From contig JAITLQ010000002.1 of assembly GCA_031277795.1 (NCBI GenBank), positions 62,001 through 126,000 on the forward strand: DNA of 64,000 nt, in the 5' to 3' direction. The notes under the pieces are model-generated. The model made no database searches. It was not told the DNA's origin and saw nothing but the letters and a program-made list of their open reading frames with translations. Below, in pieces: positions 34,601-41,853 of this stretch (its first letter is position 1; every line of letters starts with the position of its first letter). The DNA comes from Arthrobacter sp. (GTDB lineage: Bacteria; Actinomycetota; Actinomycetes; Actinomycetales; Micrococcaceae). The position numbers and the translations under genes are program-made.

Positions 34601-35503
34601 GCCGGGTGAGGGATAACCCAGGCACGCGGCGCCGGCCCCGCGGCGCGCCCGCGCCCGGGAGGCGCGTTGGAGGCGGCGCCTGGCGGCGAGGTCCGCGATG
34701 GCCACGGGGCCGGCGGTGATCAACCCGAGGGTGCCGAACAGCAACATGAACCACGAGTCCGTCAACCAGAACAGGAGCGCGCCGATCCCCAGCGGGGCGA
34801 GGGCTGCGATGAGGGCGAGCCACGGCGCCCGCGGCAGGACGGGGCCGGGGCCCGGCCGCTCCGGGTCGCCGGGTGGCGGGCTCGCGGCGCCGGGCCTGGC
34901 GGGCAGGAGTCGCACCTCGTCCTCACCGAGTCCGATGCGCGAGCGCTCGTCCACCGGGTGGCCGCCCGTGATGCGGCGGCCGTCCACCGTGACCGGCCCG
35001 TCGAGCGGGGAGACGACGACCCCGGCGGGGCCGACGCTGAACGTCGCGTGCCGGCGCGCCGCCCCGGGTGCCCGGAGCACTACGCGGCTGCCTTCACGCC
35101 CCACGGTGCTCGTGCCGCGGGGCAGATGAGCGCTCTGCCCGGCGTCCGGCCCCGTTTCGACCACGAGGCACACCCCCTCGGTGAGTTGGGGTGAAGCGGG
35201 AGGGTGGGGATCCCCGTGGTCCTGTGCGGGTGCGGGCACCCAGGTGCCGACGGGGTCGGCCCGCCCGGGGCGGGGAGTCAGACCCACGGCGAGGCACCAG
35301 CGCCGGGCGACATCGACGCGCGAGCCGGTCAGGAGCAGCCTCGGGTCCTCGTCTCCCCACACCAGCACGTCGCGCCCTCCCGGAAACCCCTGACGCCCAG
35401 CCCTCGGCGTCGGGGCGCTCGAGCCGAGCGCCCCGTTCGAGTCCAGCAGGGGCGACGGGCCGGGGAAAGTGTGCCCCCGCGCAGCAGGGGAGAAGTTGTC
35501 CAC
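31655..35503 (-). CDS. FHA-FtsK/SpoIIIE ATPase, EssC-like, with degenerate C-terminal ATPase modules
   Basis: A 1282-residue protein. An FHA-like domain lies at about 111-200. A membrane helix pair follows (about 228-270). An intact FtsK ATPase has Walker A GTTGAGKSE near 544 and Walker B HLIVAVDEF. Its tail includes STQRPQGVISPEIRANV, a typical FtsK/EccC block. A middle module has LAGTPLELGT where a Walker A should be. A final module near 1137 has GGPGSGRSS, with Arg for the Walker Lys. FHA then two helices then three ATPase modules is the EssC (type VII secretion) plan. No WXG100, EsaB or EccB/D/E-like gene is near. Its job may be specialised export or DNA translocation. It starts 97 bp from the divergent tad operon. 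Confidence 0.87.
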   Translation of the reverse strand: MDNFSPAARGHTFPGPSPLLDSNGALGSSAPTPRAGRQGFPGGRDVLVWGDEDPRLLLTGSRVDVARRWCLAVGLTPRPGRADPVGTWVPAPAQDHGDPHPPASPQLTEGVCLVVETGPDAGQSAHLPRGTSTVGREGSRVVLRAPGAARRHATFSVGPAGVVVSPLDGPVTVDGRRITGGHPVDERSRIGLGEDEVRLLPARPGAASPPPGDPERPGPGPVLPRAPWLALIAALAPLGIGALLFWLTDSWFMLLFGTLGLITAGPVAIADLAARRRLQRASRARARRGAGAACLGYPSPGSFLAAWGAGSGRPEAPTPPSDRAARAFPARLGPLCNPRVTMPAPEPGRRGKRWRVRSLPLLIWPANGERIGIVAGHPHSDPLARAVLAWLIFSLRPSDVLEVAPDAAWPAGLLTLPGVGLAQLSPGVLARLTWTSPGTPEAEGTVELLRVPDGSTDAEWLIDPHHDRVTHGSKRRAFLPEGCSLQGLDEAARRRARALRTADQGHGGRPEREPPPGTLAATVGDTDRGTLSLDLVAHGPHALVAGTTGAGKSEFLRTWLLELVLAYPPRRLRLVLFDFKGGSTFAPFARLPHTECLVTDLDAAESERVLAALAVEVKRRERWLAAAGLADLAAAEHLEDAPAHLIVAVDEFRVLAEDVPEVLERLIRLATVGRSLGVHLVLSTQRPQGVISPEIRANVSLVIALRLASETESMDVIGVSAAAKLDPTAPGSAWVRIAGTEPQRARFAPAGSVPDPTPDRLIGPRLCDALPLPAPARPTPGLAERLSVAARRGARPEAPLVPAALPPAPLRIAVSTPERGVLLGLRQDAEGVCVPLRWEPDPRAGLALLAGTPLELGTVAPAALAQVLRDPLLAHRSVVLNGLSSAGVPLSSARGTVLAWAEAEDPDWSDEVLAAAMETASTDHTLLLWVLGLSAWLADGTAAAALQREARLQALTRHPGVVPIIAGTRELAGSRWLSPCTSRIYLPHGAGDESLALWPRMAPCSPLTGRGVLLGAGHPDRGTIVQMLVAPPARLPLRRKRSAVAAPDGNTLRVPRAGREDAPRAQLPSSLWVPPPRLVHRRDLRPGVVAPGGTGTLGAEGPAADATTPGVGRSAVGVASVSRAAVSWRPRGKAAIILGGPGSGRSSAAALLAYAWGERTAQWVAGGNEPPPETWAVVDDADTWTREESYRLTERLRSGGRVLATALASPRTAMLLPWLMDLDPLHDVVLLGPRTAAEAEGWTHRVPPDPTAPPGRAWLTPAGAVHPVRVQLLAAPGGEDEG

Positions 35504-35520
35504 GTGAGGGAAGGGGCATC

Positions 35521-35550
35521 TTGAAACCTGACCGCGTTACGGATTAGGGT
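35521..35550 (+). promoter_or_regulatory. Promoter of the tad pilus operon
   Basis: TTGAAA (35521-35526) and TAGGGT (35545-35550) with an 18-bp spacer. A leader of about 45 nt carries a purine-rich GGGGGAG before the tadA ATG. Confidence 0.6.
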
Positions 35551-35600
35551 CCGTTCACTCGGCTCCTCGCCCGTGCGGCGAGGAAGGGGAAGGGGGAGCG

Positions 35601-36830
35601 ATGCCGACCGCCGCAGAACTGTTGGAGAGGCAGGTTCGTGCCCAGCTCATGGGCAGGGCCCCGGGTGGCACGGACGACGAGGCCGTTCTGCTGGAGACCA
35701 TCGGCAGGGCCGTCGAGGAGTACGACCTGCGCTCGCTGCGCGAGGATCTGCCCCTCCTCGGGGATCCGGCCCGGGCGCGGCAGAGGATTCTCGATGCGCT
35801 CACCGGCTTCGGGGTGTTGCAGCCGTTGCTCGATGACCCGGAGATCGAGGAGATTTGGCTCAACGGGCCTCACCAGATCTTCGTCGCGCGCGGCGGCGTG
35901 AGCGAACTGACGTCGCTGAGCATGTCCCAGGAGGAGCTGCAATCCATCGTCGAGCGCATGCTGGCGCCGAGCAACCGGCGGGTGGATCTCTCCAGCCCGT
36001 TCGTCGACGCCTCGCTTCCGGATGGTTCCCGATTGCACGTGATCATCCCCGAGCTGAGCCGCGGCGTGTGGAACGTCAACATCCGGAAGTTCGTGGCCAA
36101 GGCCAGGCGGTTGGAGCAGCTGGTGTCGCGGGGATCGCTCAGCGCACAGGCGGCCAGGTATCTCACGGCCGCCGTGGCGGCCGGACTGAACATCGTGGTG
36201 TCCGGGGCGACCCAGGCCGGCAAGACGACGTTGCTCAATTGCCTGGCGGCGGCGATCGGGCCCAGGGAACGCGTCGTCACGATAGAAGAAGTGTTCGAAG
36301 TGAACGTGCCACTGAGGGATGTCGCCTCGCTGCAGTGCCGACCGGCGAATCTGGACGGGGCGGGCGAGGTGGTGATGCGCCAACTCGTCAAGGAGGCGCT
36401 GCGCATGCGCCCGGATCGCATCATCGTCGGCGAGGTCAGGGAGGCGGAGTGCTTCGACCTGCTCTTGGCGCTGAACGCCGGCCTGCCTGGGCTCGCCACG
36501 CTCCACGCCAACGGCGTGCGGGAGGCGGTCACCAAGCTGTGCACGCTGCCGCTGTTGGCCGGCGCCAACATCAGCCCTGCCTTTGTTGTCCCCACCGTGG
36601 CGGCCACCGTCGACCTCGTGGTCCATGTCGCCAAGGCCCCCGACGGCCGGCGCCACGTCACCGACATCGCCTTGCTCGGCGCCGCCAGCCCCGAGGGCGT
36701 GATCGAGCTGTCCAAGGTGTTCAGCGACACGGGGCAGGGACTGCTGCTGAGGTCCGAGGCCTGCGCTGATCATCCCAAGTTCCAACGCGCCGGGGCGAAC
36801 GTCTCGGCCCTGCTCGGGAGTGTTGCATGA
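35601..36830 (+). CDS. tadA: TadA/CpaF-type secretion ATPase
   Basis: A 409-residue type II/IV secretion ATPase that powers Tad (Flp) pilus assembly at the inner membrane. An N-terminal domain (about 60-170) with ALTGFGVLQPLLDDPEIEEIWLNGP is followed by the RecA-like core: Walker A SGATQAGKTT with Lys208, the Asp-box TIEEVFE, Walker B-region RMRPDRIIVGEVREAE and the His-box GLATLHANG. First gene of a seven-gene operon. The ATG has GGGGGAG upstream. The tadB start overlaps its stop by 4 bp. No tadZ, rcpA or prepilin peptidase gene follows, as is common in Actinobacteria, where the peptidase is elsewhere. Confidence 0.95.
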   Translation: MPTAAELLERQVRAQLMGRAPGGTDDEAVLLETIGRAVEEYDLRSLREDLPLLGDPARARQRILDALTGFGVLQPLLDDPEIEEIWLNGPHQIFVARGGVSELTSLSMSQEELQSIVERMLAPSNRRVDLSSPFVDASLPDGSRLHVIIPELSRGVWNVNIRKFVAKARRLEQLVSRGSLSAQAARYLTAAVAAGLNIVVSGATQAGKTTLLNCLAAAIGPRERVVTIEEVFEVNVPLRDVASLQCRPANLDGAGEVVMRQLVKEALRMRPDRIIVGEVREAECFDLLLALNAGLPGLATLHANGVREAVTKLCTLPLLAGANISPAFVVPTVAATVDLVVHVAKAPDGRRHVTDIALLGAASPEGVIELSKVFSDTGQGLLLRSEACADHPKFQRAGANVSALLGSVA

Positions 36831-37702
36831 GCCTCTTGCTCGGGCTCTGCCTCGGCATCGGCCTCCTGCTGGTGCTGCAGGCCTACACCGTGCCGCCCCG
36901 GGCCCGTTCGACGGCGCCCGGCCGGCTCCGCGAGCGCCTCGACCGCGCGGGGCTCGAGGCCTACTCGCTCCCGGCGGTGGCGTGCCTTGCCGCGGCACTG
37001 TGCGCCGGATCGGCGTTGTTCACCGCCCTCATCACCCATGCGCTTCCCGTGGCGCTCGCCGTGGGACTGGGAACGCTGCTGCTTCCCTGGTGGTGGCTCG
37101 GTGCGCGGCACCAGGCCCGCCTCCGCCGGCGCCGCGGAGAGTGGCCAGACGTCGTCGATCACCTCCGCTCGGCCGTGCGCGCGGGCCTTCCCCTGAGCGA
37201 GGCCATGGCCCAGCTCGCCACGGTGGGCCCGACCGAGCTGCGCCCGGCCTTCGCCGCCTACTCCGCCGACCTGCGCATCGCACGCGGCAGTGATCAGGCC
37301 CTCGAATCCCTCCGCCTGCGCCTCGCGGATCCCGTCGCGGACCGCATCATCGCGGCCGTGCGGCTCACCCGCGAGGTGGGCGGCGCGGATGTGGGGGAGA
37401 TGCTCTCCACCCTCTCCGGATTCCTCCGCGCCGAGCTGCGCACGCGCGGGGAGCTCGAGGCGCGACAGTCGTGGACCGTCAACGCCGCACGGCTCGCCGT
37501 CGCCGCCCCCTGGATCATCCTGGTCATCATCTGCCTCGAGCCAAGGATCGCCTCGGCGTACACCCGCCCCAGCGGCATCGCGGTGTTGCTGACCGGCGGG
37601 CTCGTGGCCGCACTCTCCTACCGCTGGATGCTGCGCGTCGCCAGGCTGGGCGAGGAAGCCCCGGCGGAGCGAGGCCGACGCGAAGCGGTGGATGCCCCAT
37701 GA
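36827..37702 (+). CDS. tadB: TadB-type pilus platform protein
   Basis: A 291-residue integral membrane protein of the type II secretion F family. Helices lie at about 1-20 and 45-90, and again near 220-240 and 250-270. Between them is the cytoplasmic T2SSF domain with WPDVVDHLRSAVRAGLPLSEA, DQALESLRLRLADPVADRII and EVGGADVGEMLSTLSGFLR. It pairs with TadC as the platform for the ATPase. Start and stop overlap neighbouring genes (ATGA on both sides), showing translational coupling across tadA-tadB-tadC. The first hydrophobic stretch is probably a membrane helix rather than a cleaved signal. Confidence 0.9.
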   Translation: MSLLLGLCLGIGLLLVLQAYTVPPRARSTAPGRLRERLDRAGLEAYSLPAVACLAAALCAGSALFTALITHALPVALAVGLGTLLLPWWWLGARHQARLRRRRGEWPDVVDHLRSAVRAGLPLSEAMAQLATVGPTELRPAFAAYSADLRIARGSDQALESLRLRLADPVADRIIAAVRLTREVGGADVGEMLSTLSGFLRAELRTRGELEARQSWTVNAARLAVAAPWIILVIICLEPRIASAYTRPSGIAVLLTGGLVAALSYRWMLRVARLGEEAPAERGRREAVDAP

Positions 37703-38574
37703 GCCCCTCCGCCGTCGCCGCCCTGCTCGGGCTCACCCTCGCCCTGGGACTCGGGCTCTTGCTCGACTACGTCTTCCGCGGACGTCGCATCGCGCTCGCC
37801 GACCGTGTCGCCCCGCACTTCGGCGAGGCGCCCCGCGGCGGGCCGATGCGCTGGCGCGGCGTGGGCTGGCTCGGCACTCACCGCCCCGGGGATGCCGCGC
37901 TCGCGCGGGCCCTGAGCGAGGCGGGTCTGCCCGCCGACCCCGTCCGCTTCCGGCAGGGAGATCTCGTGGCCGCGTGCCTCGCGGCGCTCGTCGTCGTGGC
38001 GCTCCTGACCCTGATGGCATTGCGCACCGCCGTTCAACCGCTCGCCGGGCTGCTGCTGATGTCCGCAGCCGTCGCCTGCACCCTCTGGGCACGCCGGGAG
38101 TGGCTGCGTCGGGCGGGGGCCGCCCGCAAGGCCCGCATGGAGGAACAATTCCCCGCCCTCGCCGAGCTGCTGGCGCTGGCCGTCGCGGCGGGGGACAGCA
38201 TCGGCCCCGCCCTGGGAAGGTGCAGCACCGCCCTGCGCGGCGAGCTCGCGGACGAAGTGAGGAGAGCCGTCGCCGAGGTGAAGCGCGGCTCCGTGCTCCC
38301 CACCGTGCTGCGCGACCTCGCGGCGCGCCTCAAGCTCGACGCGCTCACCCGCTGCGTCGACGCCATCGCGGTCGCGAGCGAACGCGGCACCCCGCTCGCC
38401 GCCGTCCTGCGTGACCAGGCGGCCGACGCCCGCGAGGCGGGCAGGCGCGCGCTCATCGAATCGGCGGGGCGCAAGGAGGTCGCCATGCTCGTCCCCGTGG
38501 TCTTTGGCGTGCTTCCGCTCTCTGTCCTCTTCGCCGTCTACCCCGGGCTCGAACTCCTCACCCTCGGTCTCTGA
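37699..38574 (+). CDS. tadC: TadC-type pilus platform protein
   Basis: A 291-residue second T2SSF-domain membrane protein. An N-terminal helix (about 4-24) is followed by two helices (about 92-130), a T2SSF domain with EEQFPALAELLALAVAAGDSIGPAL and ASERGTPLAAVLRDQAADAREAGRRALIE, and a C-terminal helix ending LPLSVLFAVYPGLELLTLGL. The last block is typical of TadC. ATG 37699 is chosen because it overlaps the tadB stop; longer in-frame starts would lie inside tadB. The prepilin gene begins 51 bp downstream, a gap that could allow separate pilin translation with a good ribosome site (GAAAGGAAC). Confidence 0.9.
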   Translation: MSPSAVAALLGLTLALGLGLLLDYVFRGRRIALADRVAPHFGEAPRGGPMRWRGVGWLGTHRPGDAALARALSEAGLPADPVRFRQGDLVAACLAALVVVALLTLMALRTAVQPLAGLLLMSAAVACTLWARREWLRRAGAARKARMEEQFPALAELLALAVAAGDSIGPALGRCSTALRGELADEVRRAVAEVKRGSVLPTVLRDLAARLKLDALTRCVDAIAVASERGTPLAAVLRDQAADAREAGRRALIESAGRKEVAMLVPVVFGVLPLSVLFAVYPGLELLTLGL

Positions 38575-38625
38575 ACGGGTCCTCAAGCACTGTCCATCCA
38601 TCCGCCCCCACGAAAGGAACACGTC

Positions 38626-38937
38626 ATGCCAGCACCACATTCCCCGGGCACCGCACCCGCCCCGCACCTCAACCACCCACACGGTGACCTCGCCCCCAGG
38701 AACCGGCTGTCCGGCCTGCTCACGGGGGCCACGGCGCGGCTCCTGAACGCCCGGACGGCGCTCCTGGCTGGCTACACCCGTCGCCGCGCGCAGCTACCGA
38801 GGGAGGCGGGCGACGTGCCGGGGTGGGTCATGGTCACCCTCATGTCGGCGCTCCTCGTGGCAGGCATCTTCGCCGTCGCAGGACCGCAGCTGAACAAGCT
38901 GTTCGTCGACGCCATCTCGAAGGTGAGCGGCATGTGA
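38626..38937 (+). CDS. Flp-type pilin-like protein with divergent prepilin site
   Basis: A 103-residue protein. A long leader of about 60 residues precedes a single hydrophobic helix (about 66-85) and a short amphipathic end (LNKLFVDAISKVSGM). Its size, position between tadC and the tadE-like genes and the C-terminal helix mark it as the major pilin. The presumptive processing region reads REAG-DVPGWVMV. The residue at +5 is Trp, where Flp pilins usually have Glu. The preceding leader is much longer than the usual 10-20 residues. It could be a variant pilin or an accessory protein. GAAAGGAAC precedes the ATG. Confidence 0.75.
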   Translation: MPAPHSPGTAPAPHLNHPHGDLAPRNRLSGLLTGATARLLNARTALLAGYTRRRAQLPREAGDVPGWVMVTLMSALLVAGIFAVAGPQLNKLFVDAISKVSGM

Positions 38938-39326
38938 ATCCACGCGAGCACGCCCTCCGGGGGGAGAGGGGAGGCGCCGTACCCGAGTTCGTCTTCGTCA
39001 CCGCCTTGCTCCTCGTCCTCGCGCTCTGCCTCGTGCAACTGACCTGTTTCCTCTACGCCAGGAACATGGCCATGGACGCGGCGAGCAACGGGGCAAGGGT
39101 GGCGGCGTTCTCCGACGCGACGCCGGCCGACGGCGTCGCGCGCGCCACGGCGCTCGCCGAGGGGGCGCTCGGCAAGGCGTCCGTCCGGTCGGTGCGCGTG
39201 AGCGAGGCGCCCGGTGCCGCGGGTGAGGTGGTGAACGTGAGCGTTGAGGTGATGGTGCCCGTGCTCGGCCTGATGGCCGGGCCCACCTCCGTGACGGCGA
39301 CGGCCAGCGCAACGAGGTTCGGATGA
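38934..39326 (+). CDS. TadE-like minor pilin
   Basis: A 130-residue TadE-like protein. The prepilin-type site is RG-GAVPEF, with Glu at +5 after a short basic leader, followed by a hydrophobic helix VFVTALLLVLALCLVQLTCF. The rest is a small beta-rich extracellular domain. GTG 38934 overlaps the pilin stop (GTGA); an upstream in-frame start would lie in the pilin gene. TadE-family pseudopilins are incorporated in or needed for the Flp pilus. The segment ARNMAMDAASNGARVAAF after the helix is shared with TadE/TadG proteins. Confidence 0.85.
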   Translation: MNPREHALRGERGGAVPEFVFVTALLLVLALCLVQLTCFLYARNMAMDAASNGARVAAFSDATPADGVARATALAEGALGKASVRSVRVSEAPGAAGEVVNVSVEVMVPVLGLMAGPTSVTATASATRFG

Positions 39327-39859
39327 CGACGGCGCGCGGCGGCGGCCGCGGAGGGCTCGCCCTGCGTGCGCACGGCCTGCGCCGGCACGGCCGCAGCGGG
39401 CTGGTCGCGAGTGGGCACGGCCACGGTGGGTTCGCCGCGAGTGGGCACGGCCGCCGGCGAGCCGCGGGGGAGCGCGGCAGCGCCATCGTCGAGTTCATCG
39501 GCGTGGGGGTGTTGCTCGGCGTGCCGCTGTTCTACCTGGTGATCGCCCTGGCCGGCGTGCACGCGGCGGCGTTGGGGGCGGCAAGCATGGCCCAGCACCT
39601 GGCGGCGATCCAGGTCAGGAGCCCCGACGCCGGGAGCGCGGCCGAACGCCTGGAACTGGCGCGCGTCGAGATGGCACGGGCGGGCGGGCTGGACCCGGCC
39701 CGCGTCCACGCCGCTGTGAGCTGTGATCGCCCGTGCCCGGGACCCTCCGCGCGCGTCACCGTGACGGTGACCGTCTCCGTGGCGCTACCGCTCCTTCCCG
39801 CCGTGGCCGTGGCCCGGGTGGAGTCACGCGCCACGGCGATCACCCCAAGGTTCGGCTGA
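39323..39859 (+). CDS. TadE-like protein with repetitive Gly/His/Arg leader
   Basis: A 178-residue second TadE-like protein. The unusual leader of about 50 residues is rich in Gly, His and Arg; an ASGHG unit repeats with a 30-bp period in the DNA (39406-39422 and 39436-39452). It is followed by ERGSAIVEF with Glu at +5 of the prepilin site, one hydrophobic helix and a beta-rich domain containing a single CDRPC pair that could form a disulfide. The ATG overlaps the previous stop by 4 bp. A shorter start could exist downstream of the repeats, but no ATG, GTG or TTG with a clear ribosome site is evident there. Confidence 0.8.
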   Translation: MTTARGGGRGGLALRAHGLRRHGRSGLVASGHGHGGFAASGHGRRRAAGERGSAIVEFIGVGVLLGVPLFYLVIALAGVHAAALGAASMAQHLAAIQVRSPDAGSAAERLELARVEMARAGGLDPARVHAAVSCDRPCPGPSARVTVTVTVSVALPLLPAVAVARVESRATAITPRFG

Positions 39860-39860
39860 C

Positions 39861-40307
39861 GTGGCGGCGGGTCGGCGCGGCGCGGGCGAGGAGGGGCGCG
39901 CGGGCATCCTGGGGCTCGGCCTCATCGTGGTGCTGCTCAGCCTCATCCTTGTTGTCTCCGCCATCACGCAGGTGGCCATCGCCCAGCGCAAGCTCCTCGG
40001 CCTGGCCGATGGCGCCGCTGCGGCCGGGCTCGAGGCGTTCGCCGCGAGCCCGGCGGGCGACGGCGCGGCCGGCCTGCGCCTCGACCCGCCGCGGGCCCGT
40101 GCAGCGGTGGCGGACTACCTGGCCTCCGCCGCGCCGGAGAGCGGCCTGGAGTCCGTCACCGTGACCGAGGTCAGGGTCGAGGCGGACGGGGTGACCTTGA
40201 GCGTCGGCCTGCGGGCGGGCGCCGGGCTCTTCAAGGTCGGGGCGATCGTGCCAGCCACGGTCGCGGTGGCCGGCGACGGGCGGGCACGCCTCGGCCTCGC
40301 CCCCTAG
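39861..40307 (+). CDS. TadG/TadE-neighbourhood secreted protein
   Basis: A 148-residue last gene of the tad operon, starting GTG one base after the previous stop. A basic N-terminus (GRRGAGEEGRAG) precedes a hydrophobic helix (about 16-38) that reads ILGLGLIVVLLSLILVVSAI, then the conserved AQRKLLGLADGAAAAGLEAF stretch. It resembles the actinobacterial 'helicase/secretion neighbourhood TadE-like' group (Rv3655c-type), and TadG N-termini. The lack of Glu at +5 suggests membrane anchoring rather than pilin processing. It is probably an accessory for pilus anchoring or assembly. Confidence 0.8.
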   Translation: MAAGRRGAGEEGRAGILGLGLIVVLLSLILVVSAITQVAIAQRKLLGLADGAAAAGLEAFAASPAGDGAAGLRLDPPRARAAVADYLASAAPESGLESVTVTEVRVEADGVTLSVGLRAGAGLFKVGAIVPATVAVAGDGRARLGLAP

Positions 40308-40416
40308 GGTGTTCCCACCCGTTCGGGGCCCGTGCACTCCCCGCAGGGCCACCCGCCGTCCTGCCCCCTCGTGGTCCCGTGTGCGCCCGAGCGGGCCACC
40401 CGCTGTCGAGCGCCCG

Positions 40417-40492
40417 CTCGCGGCCCGTGTGCTCGCGGCCCGTGCGCTCCCGGCCGGGCCGCCCGCCATCCTCCCGCTCGCGGCCGAGTGCG
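40417..40492 (+). repeat. Degenerate GC-rich repeats between tad operon and prfB
   Basis: CTCGCGGCCCGTGTG (40417) and CTCGCGGCCCGTGCG (40432) are consecutive 15-mers. A third partial copy begins at 40477. The 255-bp gap (40308-40562) otherwise holds only the prfB promoter. Confidence 0.4.
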
Positions 40493-40547
40493 GGCCCGAC
40501 TGGCTCACCAGCCGTCGTGCACCAGCCGAGCAAGCCGCGCAAGCGGC

Positions 40548-40553
40548 TAGACT
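40548..40553 (+). promoter_or_regulatory. -10 box of prfB
   Basis: TAGACT ends 9 nt before the prfB ATG, so the leader would be about 3 nt. No Shine-Dalgarno is present. Confidence 0.5.
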
Positions 40554-40562
40554 GGCCCCACT

Positions 40563-41675
40563 ATGGCTTCCACTGATTTTCCCGCGGAGATCCGCGCGCT
40601 GCGCTCAACCCTGGCCGACATCGAGGCGGTCTCCGACGTCGAGGCGATCAAGGCCGACATCGAGCGGCTCTCCGAGGAGGCCGGCGCGCCGAACCTGTGG
40701 GACAACCCGGAGGAGGCGCAGAAGGTGACCTCGGCCCTGTCCCACAAGCAGTCCGAGCTCGAGCGCATCGTCAAGCTGGGCGAGCGCATCGACGACCTCG
40801 AGGTGCTCGTGGAACTGGCCGGCGAGGAGGGCGACGAGGACTCGCTCGCCGAGGCCGAGTCCGAGCTGGGCTCCATCACCAAGACGCTCTCCGAGCTCGA
40901 GGTCGTCACGCTCCTGAACGGCGAGTACGACTCCCGCGAGGCCGTCGTGACGATCCGCTCCGGCGCCGGCGGCGTCGACGCCGCCGACTTCGCGGAGATG
41001 CTCCTGCGCATGTACCTGCGCTACGCGGAGCGCCGCGGCTGGAAGACCAAGGTGGGAGACACCTCCTACGCCGAAGAGGCCGGCCTGAAGTCCGCGACCT
41101 TCGAGATCAACGAGCCCTTCGCGTTTGGCACCATGTCCGTCGAGGCCGGCACGCACCGCCTCGTGCGCATCAGCCCCTTCGACAACCAGGGCCGCCGCCA
41201 GACCTCCTTCGCCGCGGTCGAGGTGATCCCGCTCATCGAGACCACGGATCATATCGACATTCCGGAGAACGAGCTGCGCGTCGACGTGTTCCGCTCTTCG
41301 GGCCCCGGCGGCCAGTCCGTCAACACGACCGACTCGGCCGTGCGCCTGACCCACATCCCCACGGGCATTGTGGTCTCGATGCAGAACGAGAAGTCACAGA
41401 TCCAGAACCGCGCGGCCGCCATGCGCGTCATGCAGTCCCGCCTGCTGCTCCTGAAGAAGGAGCAGGAGGACGCCAAGAAGAAGGAATTGGCCGGCGACGT
41501 CAAGGCGTCCTGGGGCGATCAGATGCGCTCCTACGTGCTGCACCCGTACCAGATGGTCAAGGACCTGCGCACCAACCACGAGGTCGGCAACGCCGCCTCC
41601 GTGCTCGACGGCGACATCGAGGGCTTCGTGGACGCCGGCATTCGCTGGCGCGCCGCCGCCCGCCACGAGGGCTGA
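40563..41675 (+). CDS. prfB: Peptide chain release factor 2
   Basis: A 370-residue release factor 2, which terminates translation at UGA and UAA. The tripeptide anticodon motif is SPF (204-206), which distinguishes it from RF1, and the catalytic GGQ is at 249-251. The coiled-coil N-terminal domain spans about 1-110. The frame is continuous: there is no internal UGA and so no programmed +1 frameshift. It starts almost leaderless behind a TAGACT box. In many Actinobacteria prfB is followed by ftsE, ftsX and smpB; here it is followed by a lipoprotein gene, and those genes are not in the window. Confidence 0.98.
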   Translation: MASTDFPAEIRALRSTLADIEAVSDVEAIKADIERLSEEAGAPNLWDNPEEAQKVTSALSHKQSELERIVKLGERIDDLEVLVELAGEEGDEDSLAEAESELGSITKTLSELEVVTLLNGEYDSREAVVTIRSGAGGVDAADFAEMLLRMYLRYAERRGWKTKVGDTSYAEEAGLKSATFEINEPFAFGTMSVEAGTHRLVRISPFDNQGRRQTSFAAVEVIPLIETTDHIDIPENELRVDVFRSSGPGGQSVNTTDSAVRLTHIPTGIVVSMQNEKSQIQNRAAAMRVMQSRLLLLKKEQEDAKKKELAGDVKASWGDQMRSYVLHPYQMVKDLRTNHEVGNAASVLDGDIEGFVDAGIRWRAAARHEG

Positions 41676-41853
41676 TCCCCGCCCGCCGCCGGGGCCTCCC
41701 GCCGCTCCAGCCGGGGCGAGCCTGGGAGGCTCCTGGCAGCTCGGTGGCAGGGGCCTCACGGTCCTCCCCCCGGCGGGTTTCCGGGACTACGCTGGTGGCG
41801 TTCCTTTGCGCGGCAAACCTGTCACGGCCGCGTTCCTCGACGCAGGAGAGTCG

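Noticed and set aside
40308-40562. GC-rich repeats before prfB as a CRISPR array or regulatory array
   Set aside because: Only two consecutive 15-mers and a partial third, no unique spacers and no cas genes; looks like low-complexity drift.
40563-41675. Programmed +1 frameshift in prfB
   Set aside because: The reading frame is continuous from the ATG with no internal UGA near codon 25.
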